DNA from: Edaphochlamys debaryana | Taxonomy: Eukaryota > Chlorophyta > Chlorophyceae > Chlamydomonadales | DNA: 64,000 nt | Direction: 5' to 3' | NCBI GenBank assembly: GCA_016858145.1 | Contig: JAEHOE010000010.1 | Location: 868,001-932,000, forward strand | Shown here: piece by piece, positions 22,401 to 34,600 of the stretch | Layout of the letters: every line of letters starts with the position of its first letter | How positions within the stretch are numbered: position 1 is the first letter of the stretch | The notes under the pieces: model-generated | Told to the model about the DNA's origin: nothing | Database searches by the model: none | What the model saw: only the letters and a program-made list of their open reading frames with translations | Position numbers and translations under genes: made by a program

Positions 22401-25400
22401 TTAGCGGCGGTTGGGCGGGCGGTAGGCGCCACCGGCGCCAGACGGAGCGGGCGGCGGCGCGGCGCCGGCCGCGGGGGCAGCGCCACGCAGGGCCGGGGGC
22501 ACGAACTTGCCTCCGCCAGAGCTGCCAGAGGCCGGCGGCGCCGCGTCGCGCGGCGGCATGTCCCGGGGGGGCACCTCGCGGTCGCGCGGCGGCGCCTCGC
22601 GGTCACGCCAGGTTTCGCGGGGTGCACCGCCGAAGTCGCGAGCGGGGGGCGGGGCCTCGGGCCCGCGGCGGCGCCAGCCGTCATCGTCACCGTCACGGGC
22701 CGGCGGGGCAGCCGCGGCCGCGGCCGGCGGAGCGGCACCGCCGCCGCTGCCGGCGCCCTCCGCCTGGCCGCGGAGGTGACGGGGAACGAACTTCGCGGGG
22801 CCGCCGGCGCCGGAGGCGGCGGCGGCAGCGGCGGGGGCAGCGGCGGCGGCCGCCGGCGGCGCCGCCACGCCCAGCGCGGCACGCTCCTCGGCCTTGCGGC
22901 GCTCGATCTCCTCCTCGCGGGCGCGCTGCTTGGCCAGGGCCTCGTCCAGCTTGCGCTGGCGCTCGGCCTCCTCGGCCTGCGCGTGGGTGGTACGAGAGGG
23001 AGGCGTGGAGTCAGGGACAGCCATGCCGAGGGGCAGCCGTGAGGGGTACAAAGGATCTGCGGGCTGAGTGCGAGAGTGTGCCGCAGACAAGCGTATGCTG
23101 GCTGGCAGAGAAGAAACGTTCGCTGTGCAGCCAGGCGGCAGGTGGTCGTGCGGTGGCGGGTGAGTGGAGCGGCGCGAAGCGGCAGGAGAAGCTCAGGCAC
23201 TTGAGTAGTTGTACGCATTCCCCGAAGGGCTTGTGGTTCAACATGTATTATTAGTGAAGCATCACCGCTTCTTCCCACGCTGGCGCTGCCGTGTTATCAA
23301 AGCGCTGACGGCGTGCCTGGCGCGGACGCCAGGCCCACAACCCACGCATGGCGGCAAGCGCCGCTTTCGCCAACCCAACAACAAACCCGTTCGCCCGCTC
23401 TTGCCCGGTTCCCCAACAGCAAGCGTCTCCACCGGACACCCACCTTCTTGCGCTCGATCTCCTCGCGCCTGCGCTGCTCGTGCAGCTCCGCAATGCGGTC
23501 CTCCACCTGCGGTCGCAAGACACAAGGGAGGGGCGGCACCCGTCAGCACATACACCCCTCACCACAACGCACTGCGCTGCTGCACGCAACGCAACCGACG
23601 CCAACCACCGACAAGCCACCCCAGCACCGTCGCGCCGCCCCAACAGCCCCGGCATGCTCCTTTCCCGTAACCCCCAGCCCCGCTCGCACCTGCTGGCGGC
23701 AGCGCGTGACGTAGGCCTTGCGGCGGGCCACCTCGCGGTCGTACTTGCGCTGGGCGCGCATCTCGGCCATGCGGCGCTCGCGCTCGCGGCGGAGAGCCTG
23801 GAACTCGGCCTCGCGGCGCTGCATGATTAGGCCCTTGAACACCTCCTTGTCGCCCACCATGTGCGCCTGCGTGGTCATGGTTGTAATGGCAGGGCGGGGA
23901 GGTTGAGCGGCGGTGCATACGCGCGTGCGGCGGGCCAGCCAGCAATTGGGCGCTGGACAGCTGGACAGTCCGATCGGTGGTTGAGACAGGGGTGCAGCAC
24001 GCGAACTCGCAGGAGGAGCGGCAACGGCTGGCCTCAAGCACGGCGTCGACACCAGGGGGGAAGGGTGTGAGCAAATCGCTGTCAAGCGGGGCTGATCCGA
24101 GCGTGGACCCGGCCTCACCAGGCGCTTCTTCTCCTCGATGTCCACCTCCCAGGCCTCGCGGTGCAGGCGGGCGGCCTCCTTCTGGGCCTGCTCCCACCAG
24201 GCGCGCTCCTCCTCCTGGCGGTCCTTCCAGGCGGTCTGTGGGGCGACAGCGGGTGGGTGGCGGTGAATGCAAGTCTCATGAGCCCGGTTCAAACCACGGG
24301 CACCCTCGCCCCTTCGGCTCCCCACCAACCGCAGGCCGCCCAGGGAAGGCCCCCCGCGCCGGCCTGAGCCCCGCGCCTCCCACCCATCACCCCACCTCGA
24401 GGAACGGCGCCTCCTCCTCGCGGCGCGCGCGCTCCAAGTGGTCCAGGTTCTTGGCCTGGCGCGCCAGGCGGCGCTCCATCTCCTGCTGCTCCTTGATGCG
24501 CTCCGACATGATGTCCTTGATCACGGCAGTCTTCTCCAGCTTCTCGCCCTCCTTGACCTGAGGAGCGTGGGCGCGTGAGAGGGCAGGCAGCGGGGGAGTC
24601 AGCGGGCAGGCGGAGCCGGGTTGCGGTCGGCCACGTATCAAACCATGCGGTTGAGAAAAGCACGTGGCAGCCGTGTGGTGGCGGGGGTTCCGTCACCATG
24701 GGTGCGCACAGCCCCCTGCAGCGGTGTGTGCCCCACCTTGATGTTGCGGGCGCCCAGGTGGGCGCGCAGCTCCTCCTGCTCGCGCTCCTCCATCTCGCGC
24801 TGCAGGCGGTCCTGTGGGGGGCAGGGGCGGAGAAGCCGAGGCAATCAGCTAGCGGAAGGACCAGCCACAAGCCACGGCTAGGGGAAGGACCAGGGGAAGG
24901 ACCAGCCACAAGCCACGATGGGCATCCTCCAGGGCCAAGGGCGCCTCCATCCCACTGATCCCAGCCACCTACCGCCTCGCGGCGCGCGGCCTCCTCCTTG
25001 CGGCGCTTCTCGTCGGCCTGCTCCTGCAGCCGCTGCGCCGCCGCCAGGCGCTGCTTCTCCGCCTGCTCCGCCTCGTACTGGGCGCGCTCCGTCTCCTCCT
25101 TCTTCTTCTCGATCGCCATCTGCAGGGGAAGGGGCACGTGCAGACTTGCTCAGTTGCTGTCACACAGCAGGCCCAAACTCAGGACACCAACCCGGGGCGG
25201 CCCAGGGCCCCAACTTCAGTCCCAGTCCACGCCAAGCTCAATTTGCCGGACGCCACTCCCTGCCCGACAACCCCAGCTTACCTTGCGCGCCACGGCCTTG
25301 ATGTGCTCTCCCTCGAGCGTCTCCTTGGCCGCCTTGATGAGGGACTGGCGGCGCGCCGCCTCGGTGGCCGGCAGCGGCTGCGGCAGCGGGCTCATCATGG

Positions 25401-28400
25401 TGACCGCCTTGGCCAGGCGCTTGGCGACCGCCGCCAGGTGGCCGCGGATCTTGTCGCTCTCCACGTGCTGGGCGCCGAAGTGCAGCGTGCCGTTGCGGTG
25501 GTCCACGCGCATCTGCGGGGAACAGGTGAGGAAAGGCGGGGGCTCAGCAGATGGAGGCGTAGGAGCAGCAATGCTCCTCACTCCTCAAGAGACTCCACCC
25601 CGCAGTCTTTCATAGCAGCAAGTACTCCCGTCAAGGCAAGAAACCCCCTTACAAACGTACGGGCCACGGGGGCGCCGCGCACCTGCAGGTACTCGTACTT
25701 GACGGCGTCCACCACCACGGCCTCCACCTCGGCGAACGAGTAGAAGGGCACCAGCGCGCCCAGCTCATCGATGCGCATGACGCTGTACACCTCCGACAGC
25801 TGCTTGAGCAGGCGCAGCACGGCCGTCTGCTTGAGCGTGGACGTGTACCTGAGGGAGGGCAGGCGGAGGGGAGGTGGGGTTAGGGGGCGGAGGACGGGCG
25901 TAAATAGTGGGTGCGTGTGGTCCGATAGCTCAGGTTGTCACAAGAGCCCGCACGTTCGCCTGGTTAAAGGCCTGGACGCTTCGCATATAGGGCTGGGGGA
26001 GTGGGCAAAACAGGGGGCGCAGGGCCGGCTTACTTGTCCAGGGCCACCTGGCGCACAGGCGCCGCCGAGGACAGCGGGTGCGCGGCCAGCTCCGGCAGCT
26101 TGTCCAGCAGCGGGGACAGGCGCTGGCACAGCTCCAGCGGGTTGAAGTCCTGGGAGGGAGGGCGGGAGGAACACCGAGGGGCACACGTAATGACGCCACA
26201 CTCGAACCCCACAACGCCTAGTCGTCCCCCGACAGCGCCCCGCCGGGCACCATGCCCACTGCAGCCGCCCGTGCCCCCACCTGCGAGAGCAGGTCGTAGA
26301 TTGCGCGCGCCTCGGGCGGCACCAGCGAGAGCAGGTTGGACGAGGTGATGGTGGCCAGCAGCGCCTGGCGGGTCAGCAGGCTGCGGGCGTCCTTCTTGGC
26401 GTCCTGGGGGGGAGGGGCCAGGGGCGCAGCCGCAGGGAGGCAGCGTGAGAACGGGGGCTCCCGGGACAGGGTCTCACGCTCACAGCCAGCCAGCCCTTCA
26501 TGCCAACTCTCCTGCCTAGAGATAGCCCCAGGTGCGGCCTGTGAGCCATTCAGCGGCCAGCACAAGCCCACAGACGAGCACGCCCACGCGGCCCTCGGTC
26601 AGTCACCAGCCCTCGACGCAGCCCAGCCCCGCCCCCAGCCCGGCGACCCACCACCGCGTAGCCCAGGATGATGGCCATGCGGTTGGCGCGCTCCTTCTCC
26701 TGCTCCGCCGCCACAGCGTCCGTGGCGTTGCGCCCGCCCGCCGAGGTGCCGCGCTCGTACGGCAGGATGGCCAGCACCGCCAGCAGCACCGCCGTCGCCA
26801 TCTGCGAGTAGTCCGCCTGCAGAGGAAGTACAGAGGTGGAGGAAGGGAGGACAGATACGTGAATAGGGGGGAGTGGGATGAACTCGGGGCTGGTTGTGGA
26901 GGGGGTACATGGCGCGTGGAGGGTGTGTGGCTAGCAGCAACGGAGGGATGCGGGGAGACTCGCCTGCGACATGCCGCGCGCGTGCTGGCGCGCGAAGCTG
27001 AAGAGCTTCAGCCAGGCGAAGGCGTGGTAGAGCGGGCTGTCCGACACGGCGAAGATCTGGGTCAGGCGCGTGTAGTACGAGGCCAGCTGCGGCTGCTTGG
27101 GCGTCTGCGGGCGGGTAAGGTGAGGGAAGAGCAGCTTGAGGCGACTTGAGTCACGACGTAGCCTGCCCTCGTCCCCCGGGAGCACACATACAGACGGAAA
27201 CTGAAGGCCCCCTTCTGCCCTCGTTCAAGCCCCTGTAATCTTCCAACCCTTGCCCGCTAACTGGCCCTGTGCACAGTGCATTCGCCCCTTGTCTTCCCCT
27301 CAGCCCTCAGCCTCCTTCCCCAGTCGTCCACATGCCCTCACTCATCTCCCTGCTCCGCACTCTCCTCCCGGTCTGCCCTCTCCGTCCACAACCCCCCACC
27401 TTCTTGGTGAGGGCAATGAGCTGCTGGATGTCCTCCACGGAGCGGAAGGCCTCGCCCCACAGCTCCAGCTCGCACGCCACGCGCAGCTGCTCGAAGCGGC
27501 TCTCCAGGTGCATCGTCATCGACTCGGGGCCGGCGTCGCGCTGGTCGCGGAACTTGCTGCGGGTCGCAAATTGAGCAGGGACGGAGGGACAACGAGGCAT
27601 GAGGACCTGGAACTGGATTCCTGGACCCGGCCTTTTGAGGCCGCGAACCCCCGTTGCCGAATGCACACGATCGAGTGGGGAAGCCCCCGGGACGCAACAC
27701 GCTGGGGCCTCACTTGACGAGGTTGGTCAGGTGCTGGCGCAGGATGTCGCACAGGCGCTTGAACTCCGTGGTGCGCTTGTACTGGAGGCAGAAGTGGAAG
27801 GCCTTGGTGGCCGTCATGGCGTACAGCGGCTCCAGCTTGGGGTTGGTGCGCAGGATCTCCAGCACGCTGCGGTACGACTCCCAAAGGAAGCGGAACCAGG
27901 GCGTCACCAGCTCGCGGTCAGTGCGGTCCTGGGGGGTCGGGGGGTGAGTGGGCGCAGGTTGGGGGACGAATGCGTGGTAAGGGACACTGGGTGGGTAGGG
28001 CACGGACGGCGGGCAAGGCGGTACGAAGGGCTGACTCAGCGCTTTGCGCACCCTGCTCCAGGTGTGTGGTGCGCTAAACCGCAGTGACTACCGTAATGCA
28101 TAGGGTGGTTGAGAGCTCAGTCGCCAGTTCCTTCAATTCTTTCTTCGTTGCCAGCGCCTCGACAGCATGTCTCGACACAATTGGCAAGGCGCTGGCCACC
28201 AAGGCAGACTTGAAGGAGCTGGGAAACGGATTGAAGAAGAGCGCCCCGAGCCGCCAAGCGCGCCCGTGGGTGGGGGTAGCAAGTCCTACCCGACCTCCCC
28301 CCCCCCTCCAGATCCGATGGTCTGCACGCCCTGCCCTCCCTCTTCTGCAGAGAACCTGCGAATCGTGTGATCCGCAGCATCCCCGTCAAGAGGGCAAACG

Positions 28401-29152
28401 CGTACCTTGTTCTTCTCCCCGCTGACATAGCTGAGCATCAGCTCCTCGGGGCTGGCGTCCTCCTCCAGGTCCTCCACGTCCAGCGTCGCCGCCTGCAAAA
28501 CCGCATTGGATAGGGAGTCAGCTTCTCCACGGTCGCGCGTGCGGAGTCGCGCTGCATCGCGACAGAAATCTCAAGGGGGCCTGTTACGTCTCCACGGTCC
28601 TGAAAAGTAATATTTTGCAGCTATTTTATCTCGCAGGGCAGGCCGCATAGCCAGGTGATGCGTCCCCGGCTAGCTCCCGCGCAGTGGCGGCTCCCGCGCG
28701 ATCGGCGCAGTGTTCAGTCCAGCTGCACCTGATCGCGGTAGCACGCCGCGACTGAGTCCCATCCCAGCTCCAGAGACACGCTCCCCCAGGCTGCGCGGCT
28801 GTCTCACCGCGGCCTTTGCCTGCGCCTCCTCAGCCTTGTCGGCCGCGCGCTTCAGGAAGTGCTTGATCACCTCCTCCAGCGAGTTGATGTTGACCTGGTG
28901 GCACATGTTCCTGTACTGGAGCAGCGCCTCCTTGGCGTGGGTCCGCTTCTGCATGTCCACGCACAGCTCGACGTGCCGCATCATAATGGCCTCAAAGGTC
29001 TTAGACCAGGTGCGGTGGCGCTTGCTGCAGACCACATCGTGGAGGGTCTGCAGGGCCGCCGACTTCTGGCCGATGGCCTCAAGCTCGTCTGCACGCTTGA
29101 GCGCATTCTCGGGCCGCGCAAAGGCGCCACCTCCACGGAAGACGCGCGCCAT
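22401..29152 (-). CDS. EIF3A: Eukaryotic translation initiation factor 3 subunit A
   Basis: Core PCI subunit of the eIF3 complex, which binds the 40S ribosome and recruits mRNA in the cytoplasm. Seventeen exons, all phases consistent: 28808-29152, 28406-28492, 27714-27928, 27400-27556, 26964-27104, 26655-26816, 26281-26403, 26034-26149, 25683-25848, 25282-25512, 24973-25119, 24737-24811, 24396-24557, 24119-24235, 23690-23866, 23444-23506, 22401-22976. The product is 1019 residues, close to plant eIF3a. The N-terminus ([17 protein letters not shown]...) is highly typical. A helical PCI/winged-helix region covers roughly residues 300-530 (e.g. [17 protein letters not shown]). A long charged Glu/Arg/Lys/Gln coiled coil runs to about residue 850. 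The Ala/Gly/Pro-rich tail contains repeated PPRD/DRE units and ends in YRPPNRR. The intron after exon 5 appears to begin with GC (CAG|GCGAGT). Confidence 0.97.
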
Positions 29153-31685
29153 GGCTGCAGTGTGTATAGAGACGCGTGGGGGCTCGCGGACCAAAGTCGC
29201 GGGAGTCTGCTGTACAGTGCCGATCGCGCACAAGTCCGGCCGCACACCCGCGCGCACGCCGTGCTCAGAGGCTGAAGGTATATGCTCTGCAGCGCTTGGG
29301 GTTGGGGTAGGGCGGAGCTCGGCCGGTCCGCGACTGGCACGCCCTCAACCGGGCTGGGAGCCCCCGACCTCCCCAACCTGCCCTGCCGGAAGCTCACGAC
29401 CCCTTCTGTCTGTGAGCAGTCCTGCCTTCCCGACTCCCGCCCTCGCGCGTCCAAAGGTGCTACGGCGCCACGTGTGCCAAGCAAGGCCAGGGATGACAGG
29501 ATAGGCACGGGATGGCAAGGTCGAAGCCCACCAGTTGTGGACGGTTGTGCTTGCTATACCGGGACCGCCACATGCACAGGCGAGTCCTGGGCCGCCAAGT
29601 GGAACTGCAGCAGGCGTGCTCTGTGTCAACATGCGTGCCAACAGCGCGCCTCGTCACAGGCGCAGAGAGGACGAGTTGCACGTGTTCCAGAGCGCCTGCC
29701 CCACCCGGGGCTCAGCCCATGCCGGTACAGGCTGTGTGGACGTATACAGCACGCAAGAGGCCCCCAGGATCAATCTGTCTAGATCCGTACCGTGGCCAGC
29801 TACTCCCCACGCGTCCTTGCAACTGACTCTTTCCCCCGGTTCCCACTGCGCACGCACCGCAAGTTTGCCGTTAGCCTGACACAACGCTGCGCTTCATTTT
29901 GATCACGGGTGGGCCAACGTGCACTGCCGGGACTGGCGACCGCCTCCACGCACAACACCGGGGGCCTCGACACCAGGAGCTAGGAAAGTACCGCTAGCGC
30001 GGACGGCTGCCCCTTGGATAGCCCCTGCAATGCACAATGCTAGCACCCTGCGTTCCTCCTCGTGCGTTGCGGCAGCGGCTACACCGACGCGCTCAGCAGC
30101 ATACCCCGTCAACGTTCTAACCACGCTGCATAGCCCCTGCGAGCACAAAGCCCCCAGAATCAACGCAGGTTCCTGCCGCTCAACCGCCCTGCCACCGAGC
30201 ACCGACTGCGCCCTGCATTTTAGCAGCGCACGGCCGCAGAGCGCAGACCAGCAGCCGCCACCTCTGGCTAGAGGCAACCCGCGGGCGTCCCTTACACATC
30301 CATGTCAGGGGCAGCCAGGGCTACCTCGTTAGTGCCCAGCTCGACCTCGACCAAGTGCCCACGCACCCGTCCCCACCGATAGCCGACCGCGACCTTGCAC
30401 CACCTGTCGTTTGTGTCGACTCCGCCGCAGATTGCATAGATGCATGCTATTGGCCTCATGCAACAAGGTGTGTCTGTCCTCCTCAGGACAGGGAAAAGGG
30501 CTGAGCCCCAAACCCCGCGAGGCCGGGCAGCACTGGGGCCGCGCAACCAAGCACTATGCCCCACAGCGCACGGACTGAACCCACGCCGCCATAAGTTAGG
30601 GGCCTTCGCAACCCCGCAATGCCGGACTTAGCCGGTTGGGTTGGGCGCACATTCACATGCACCCTCCAGGGGATAGAAAGAGAAGATGTCCGTCTCCAAT
30701 CCGCTACTGCCCACACGCCACCCGCGCCAGGCGCTACGCGCCGGGGGCTCAGCCCAAAAATCCCGCACCAGCATGCATACATGAGAGAGGGTCCGCCAGC
30801 ACCCACCGCCAGTCCGAAGTTGGTTGCCAGGTATTTGGCCGCATCATTAGGTATGACTGAGGGATGGTACGACTGGCATACACACGCCTGTACACCCACA
30901 CCCACAACACCGCTTGCCCCCGGGTACTCCTATGCACTTCCGGCTTCCCCAGAACACCACCTTACAGACACCTTGACAAGTAGTGCGGGATGCCCATCCC
31001 GGAAAGGGGCTGAGCTGATCGCGACCGATCCTTGCCGGGACGCGGGCACGTTCCCCAGTTCCCCACACCACGGCACCCAGCCCGCTCCTCCTCCTCCCCC
31101 CACACCTTCTAAACACCACCTTGCGGCCACCGGGGCACTTCCATCACGAGGAAAGTCTATCCCTCGCCCGCACTGACAGCAGCCCATCCCCGGGCAGTAC
31201 ACTACCACCCACACATGAACGACATCAATTAGCTTCTGCGGGCGCACCGTTGAGACACATAGTCAGCTTAAGCAAACTTATGACGAGCCCTGTCGCACAC
31301 TAACAGGAACAATCCAGGATCAGTATAACCTCTGCCTGCAATGCCTTGTCCCCGACCCAAACCAGCAACCACGCTCTCCCACACGATCAGCTTGCCATCG
31401 AGTATGAGCCTTTAAGCAGGTACACAGGTGAGCCGATACTACTAAAGCGCCGCTGTTTAGCGCAGTAACTGTTATAAGGCCGAACGTGCGGATGCCCGCT
31501 ACGTCCTCTCGCTCGACTGCATGCATACTCCGCCGGGGACTCAGTGGCATTGTATTGCCGTCCCAGCCATTCAGTGATGCAACAAAACCGCTGCGACCCC
31601 ACCCGCTCCGCGCCTGCTCGAACCCAAACCTGCCAGCCTGCCGTCATAACAATGCCACCCTCTACGTTCTATGAGCCCTGTGCCC
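29153..31685. other. 2.5-kb intergenic region
   Basis: Holds the eIF3a promoter on the left and the receptor-kinase 3' UTR on the right; a TGTAA on the minus strand at 30966-30962 is a possible kinase poly(A) signal. Two minus-strand ORFs (29903-30277, 124 codons; 30483-30905, 140 codons) have hydrophobic stretches, but their codon use is unlike the neighbouring genes and no splice structure or homologue is recognisable, so they are not called as genes. Confidence 0.6.
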
Positions 31686-34600
31686 TCAGATCTGTGCCCG
31701 GCCGCCGCTACCTCCCACCGCCTTCCCGCCGTGACCTCCCCCAGCCTGGCCGCCGCTGCCTCCTGCAGCCCCTGCTGGGCCGCCACTGCCCACAGCCCGG
31801 AGGCCAGATACGGCCCTGCCCGAAGTCGCTCGGTCAGAGACCTCTGTCAGCAGCATGCGCCTCAGCCGTGCCTCCACGGCCGCAGCGGAGGGGCGGTCGT
31901 GGGGAGCTTGTGCCCAGCAGTCGACCATCAGCCTGCGTGCAGCGATTCAGTTGGGGCCGACCACGGAGCTCAGCGCACGCACGGACTTCTGCCGCGGCCT
32001 GGGCAGCTAGGCACGGGTCCCTCTACGCGGATCTGGATCATACCCCTCAGCATGGTTGCTGACTCTTCAACGGGGAGGGACAGCGGCGCGAGGACTGCCT
32101 TGTCTGCTACCCTGTTGTGTCAGAGCCGGTACCCCTAACGTTCACCTCAGTGCCCCCTACCCACTTGGCGTAATCCGGTGGCAGCCATAACGGCAGCGGC
32201 GGCCGGCTGCTCCCCAACATGACGCGGTGAAGGACGGTGCCGGCGGCAACACCACGCCAGGGACGCTCCCCAGTCGCCAGCTCCCAGACTGCAGAGGGGG
32301 TGAGGGGCGGAGGGCATAGCGACATGGGTTTACTTCACACCAATACCGATACGACTGGAAGCCCCACCCCTCGGGGGCTGAAGACCAGCCCTTCCTCTCG
32401 GCTCCAAGATCCCGAAGTTATCCACGACATGAGCCTTCTTGCCCGCTGCCGAAGAGACCCGGACTCACGTGTGATTCCGAACGCGTACATGTCGCTCTGC
32501 TGGCTGACGTGTCCCTCCGCCCACACCTCCGGAGCGAGGTGGCTGGCGGTGCCGTGCGGGCGGGTGGACACGTGCGTGCGGTCTCCTCCCAGCACGCGGC
32601 TCAGGCCGAAGTCGCACAACTGTGGAAGGAAAAGCAAGACGGGTATGCGTGCATCCGTGTTCACCACGTCGCGGGCGGAGCAGCCGAGGAGGCCGCCTCA
32701 GTGCTGAACACCCCTCTTCAAAGCAACCCGCACAACTAGCACAACCGCTCACCTTCGCACACATCTGCAGCAGGCGGGGCGGGGCGGTGCCGAGGCCCGC
32801 ACTGCTCGTGCTCGACCCGTGGCCGCCGCCGCCCGCTGAGGACCCGAGCTGGCCAGGGCCCGGGCAGCGCAGCACCGGTGCGCCGTGGCTGGTGCCCCCA
32901 CCCCCGCCCACGCTGGGATTGCTCCCGACGCCCGCTGCGGCGCCCGAGGCCTGGAGCCCCGTCGGTCCAGACGAGCTGAGAAGCACGTTGGAAAGCTTGA
33001 GGTCTGCGGAAGGTGGGCAGTGAATAAGCGGGACAGGGTTCAAAGGGCCAGGGTTCAAAGCGGGACCAGCTGAGCACAGCTTCGAGAAGGGCGATACGCA
33101 GTACTCCACCCCAATCCCAGCCGCCAACAAAACCCAAGGGGCCCCCAGCTTAGCTCAGCGCACAGCCCTACGGACCACCGACCACGCCGCAACTCGGCCG
33201 CTGCTATACGTCACTTCCAACCGCAAGCCTTAGCCTCACCTCCGTGGCAGGCGCCCAGCGAATGGATGTAGGCCAGGCCGCACGCCACGTCCAGGGCCAG
33301 GCGCACGATGGTCACCTGCCCGGGTCGATTCAGGGCCAAAGCAAATCTCAGCATCTTGTGGGTAGGACTGGACTGCCAGCAGATACCCGCAGGTGCTGAT
33401 AGGACGCAGGCAAGTGTGGGGCTACTACCCAACGGCCTAGGCGCCCAGAGCATCAGCAGACAGGCCCGACAGGGCTCACCATGTCCGGCACCTGGCCCGG
33501 CTCCTTCCACCGGCCGCTGCGCCACTGCGCGGCGCTGCCGCCCTCGCACAGCTCCATCACCAGGAAGCCGTGGCTGCAGCCCTCCTCCTGCGGCGGCCCA
33601 CCGCCCTCGCCGCCTGCCTCCCCAGCCGGTGCCGCCGCTGCACCTGCGCCATGTACAGCCACAGCTGCCCCCTCCAGGATTGGGGTGGGGGCGCTGTGGG
33701 CCTCATCATCCTGCCCCGAAGGTGCCTGGGTGGCTGCTTGGGGCGGTGGCCGCTCGGAGGCAGCCGCAGAGCGGGCCGAGTGCCTAGCGATACCCCGCTG
33801 CCGGTCCGCACTCCGGACATGAGGCGCGAATGCAGAAATGGTGGCCGCCCTGAAAATGGCAGCCGGCGCCGGAGGCGAAAGGGTCCGGCCCGAAAGGGTC
33901 CGACCGCCGCCATTGGCGGCTGCGGCACACGCCGCCGCGGATGCGTTGACTGGGCCCTCTGGCCTGACCCTCAACGCGGGAGATGAGGCCCCGGACGCGG
34001 AGCGAATGTTTTTAGAGGCAGGTACCCCGCTGGGCCCACTCAAAACCTGGGTGGGGCGAGAGCTGTCTGAGCCGGAGCCCTCTCGGAGGCGGCTTAGGGA
34101 GCCGGAAAGCTGCAGCTGGGGCGTGGTGGCCGGGTGTGGGGCTGTGCGCTGCTCCACTTTGCCCCCCGGCCCAACCTCCACAAAGGTCAGGGCTATGACG
34201 ACATTGGGGTGGCGAAGCGCCAGGCTGACCGAGACCTGGGGTGGTGCATAGGCAAAGGAACGTTAGTAGCGTTAGTGTCGACCAGAGATCTGTGTGACGA
34301 CGGTCAGAGGCTCGGATGCCTCGTGCACCAGGGAACCGGAGGCTCTGGAGCGCAGCGCAGCGCAGCACGCACAGCACCTACCTCATTGTGTACGGCATGG
34401 CACAGCTCAGAGCCGTACTGCAGCATCTTCACGGCCACAAACCGGCCTTGCCAAGTCCCCCTGCGTATGAGCATCGGCAGCAGCCAAACTCTCAATGCCA
34501 AGCAACTACAAGACCAACAACCCTCACAGCCGCCCCTGTCCCCGCGACGACCCCACCCGGTTTACGTGCGGCAGCCACCCCCTCCCTTTCCCTTCGCCCT

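Noticed and set aside
24285..24305. Possible tRNA T-arm (GGTTCAAACC)
   Set aside because: No matching acceptor, D or anticodon stems surround it; it lies in an eIF3a intron.
29903..30905. Two hydrophobic minus-strand ORFs as genes
   Set aside because: Codon use does not match the strongly GC3-biased neighbours, and no splice sites, domain or homologue could be recognised.
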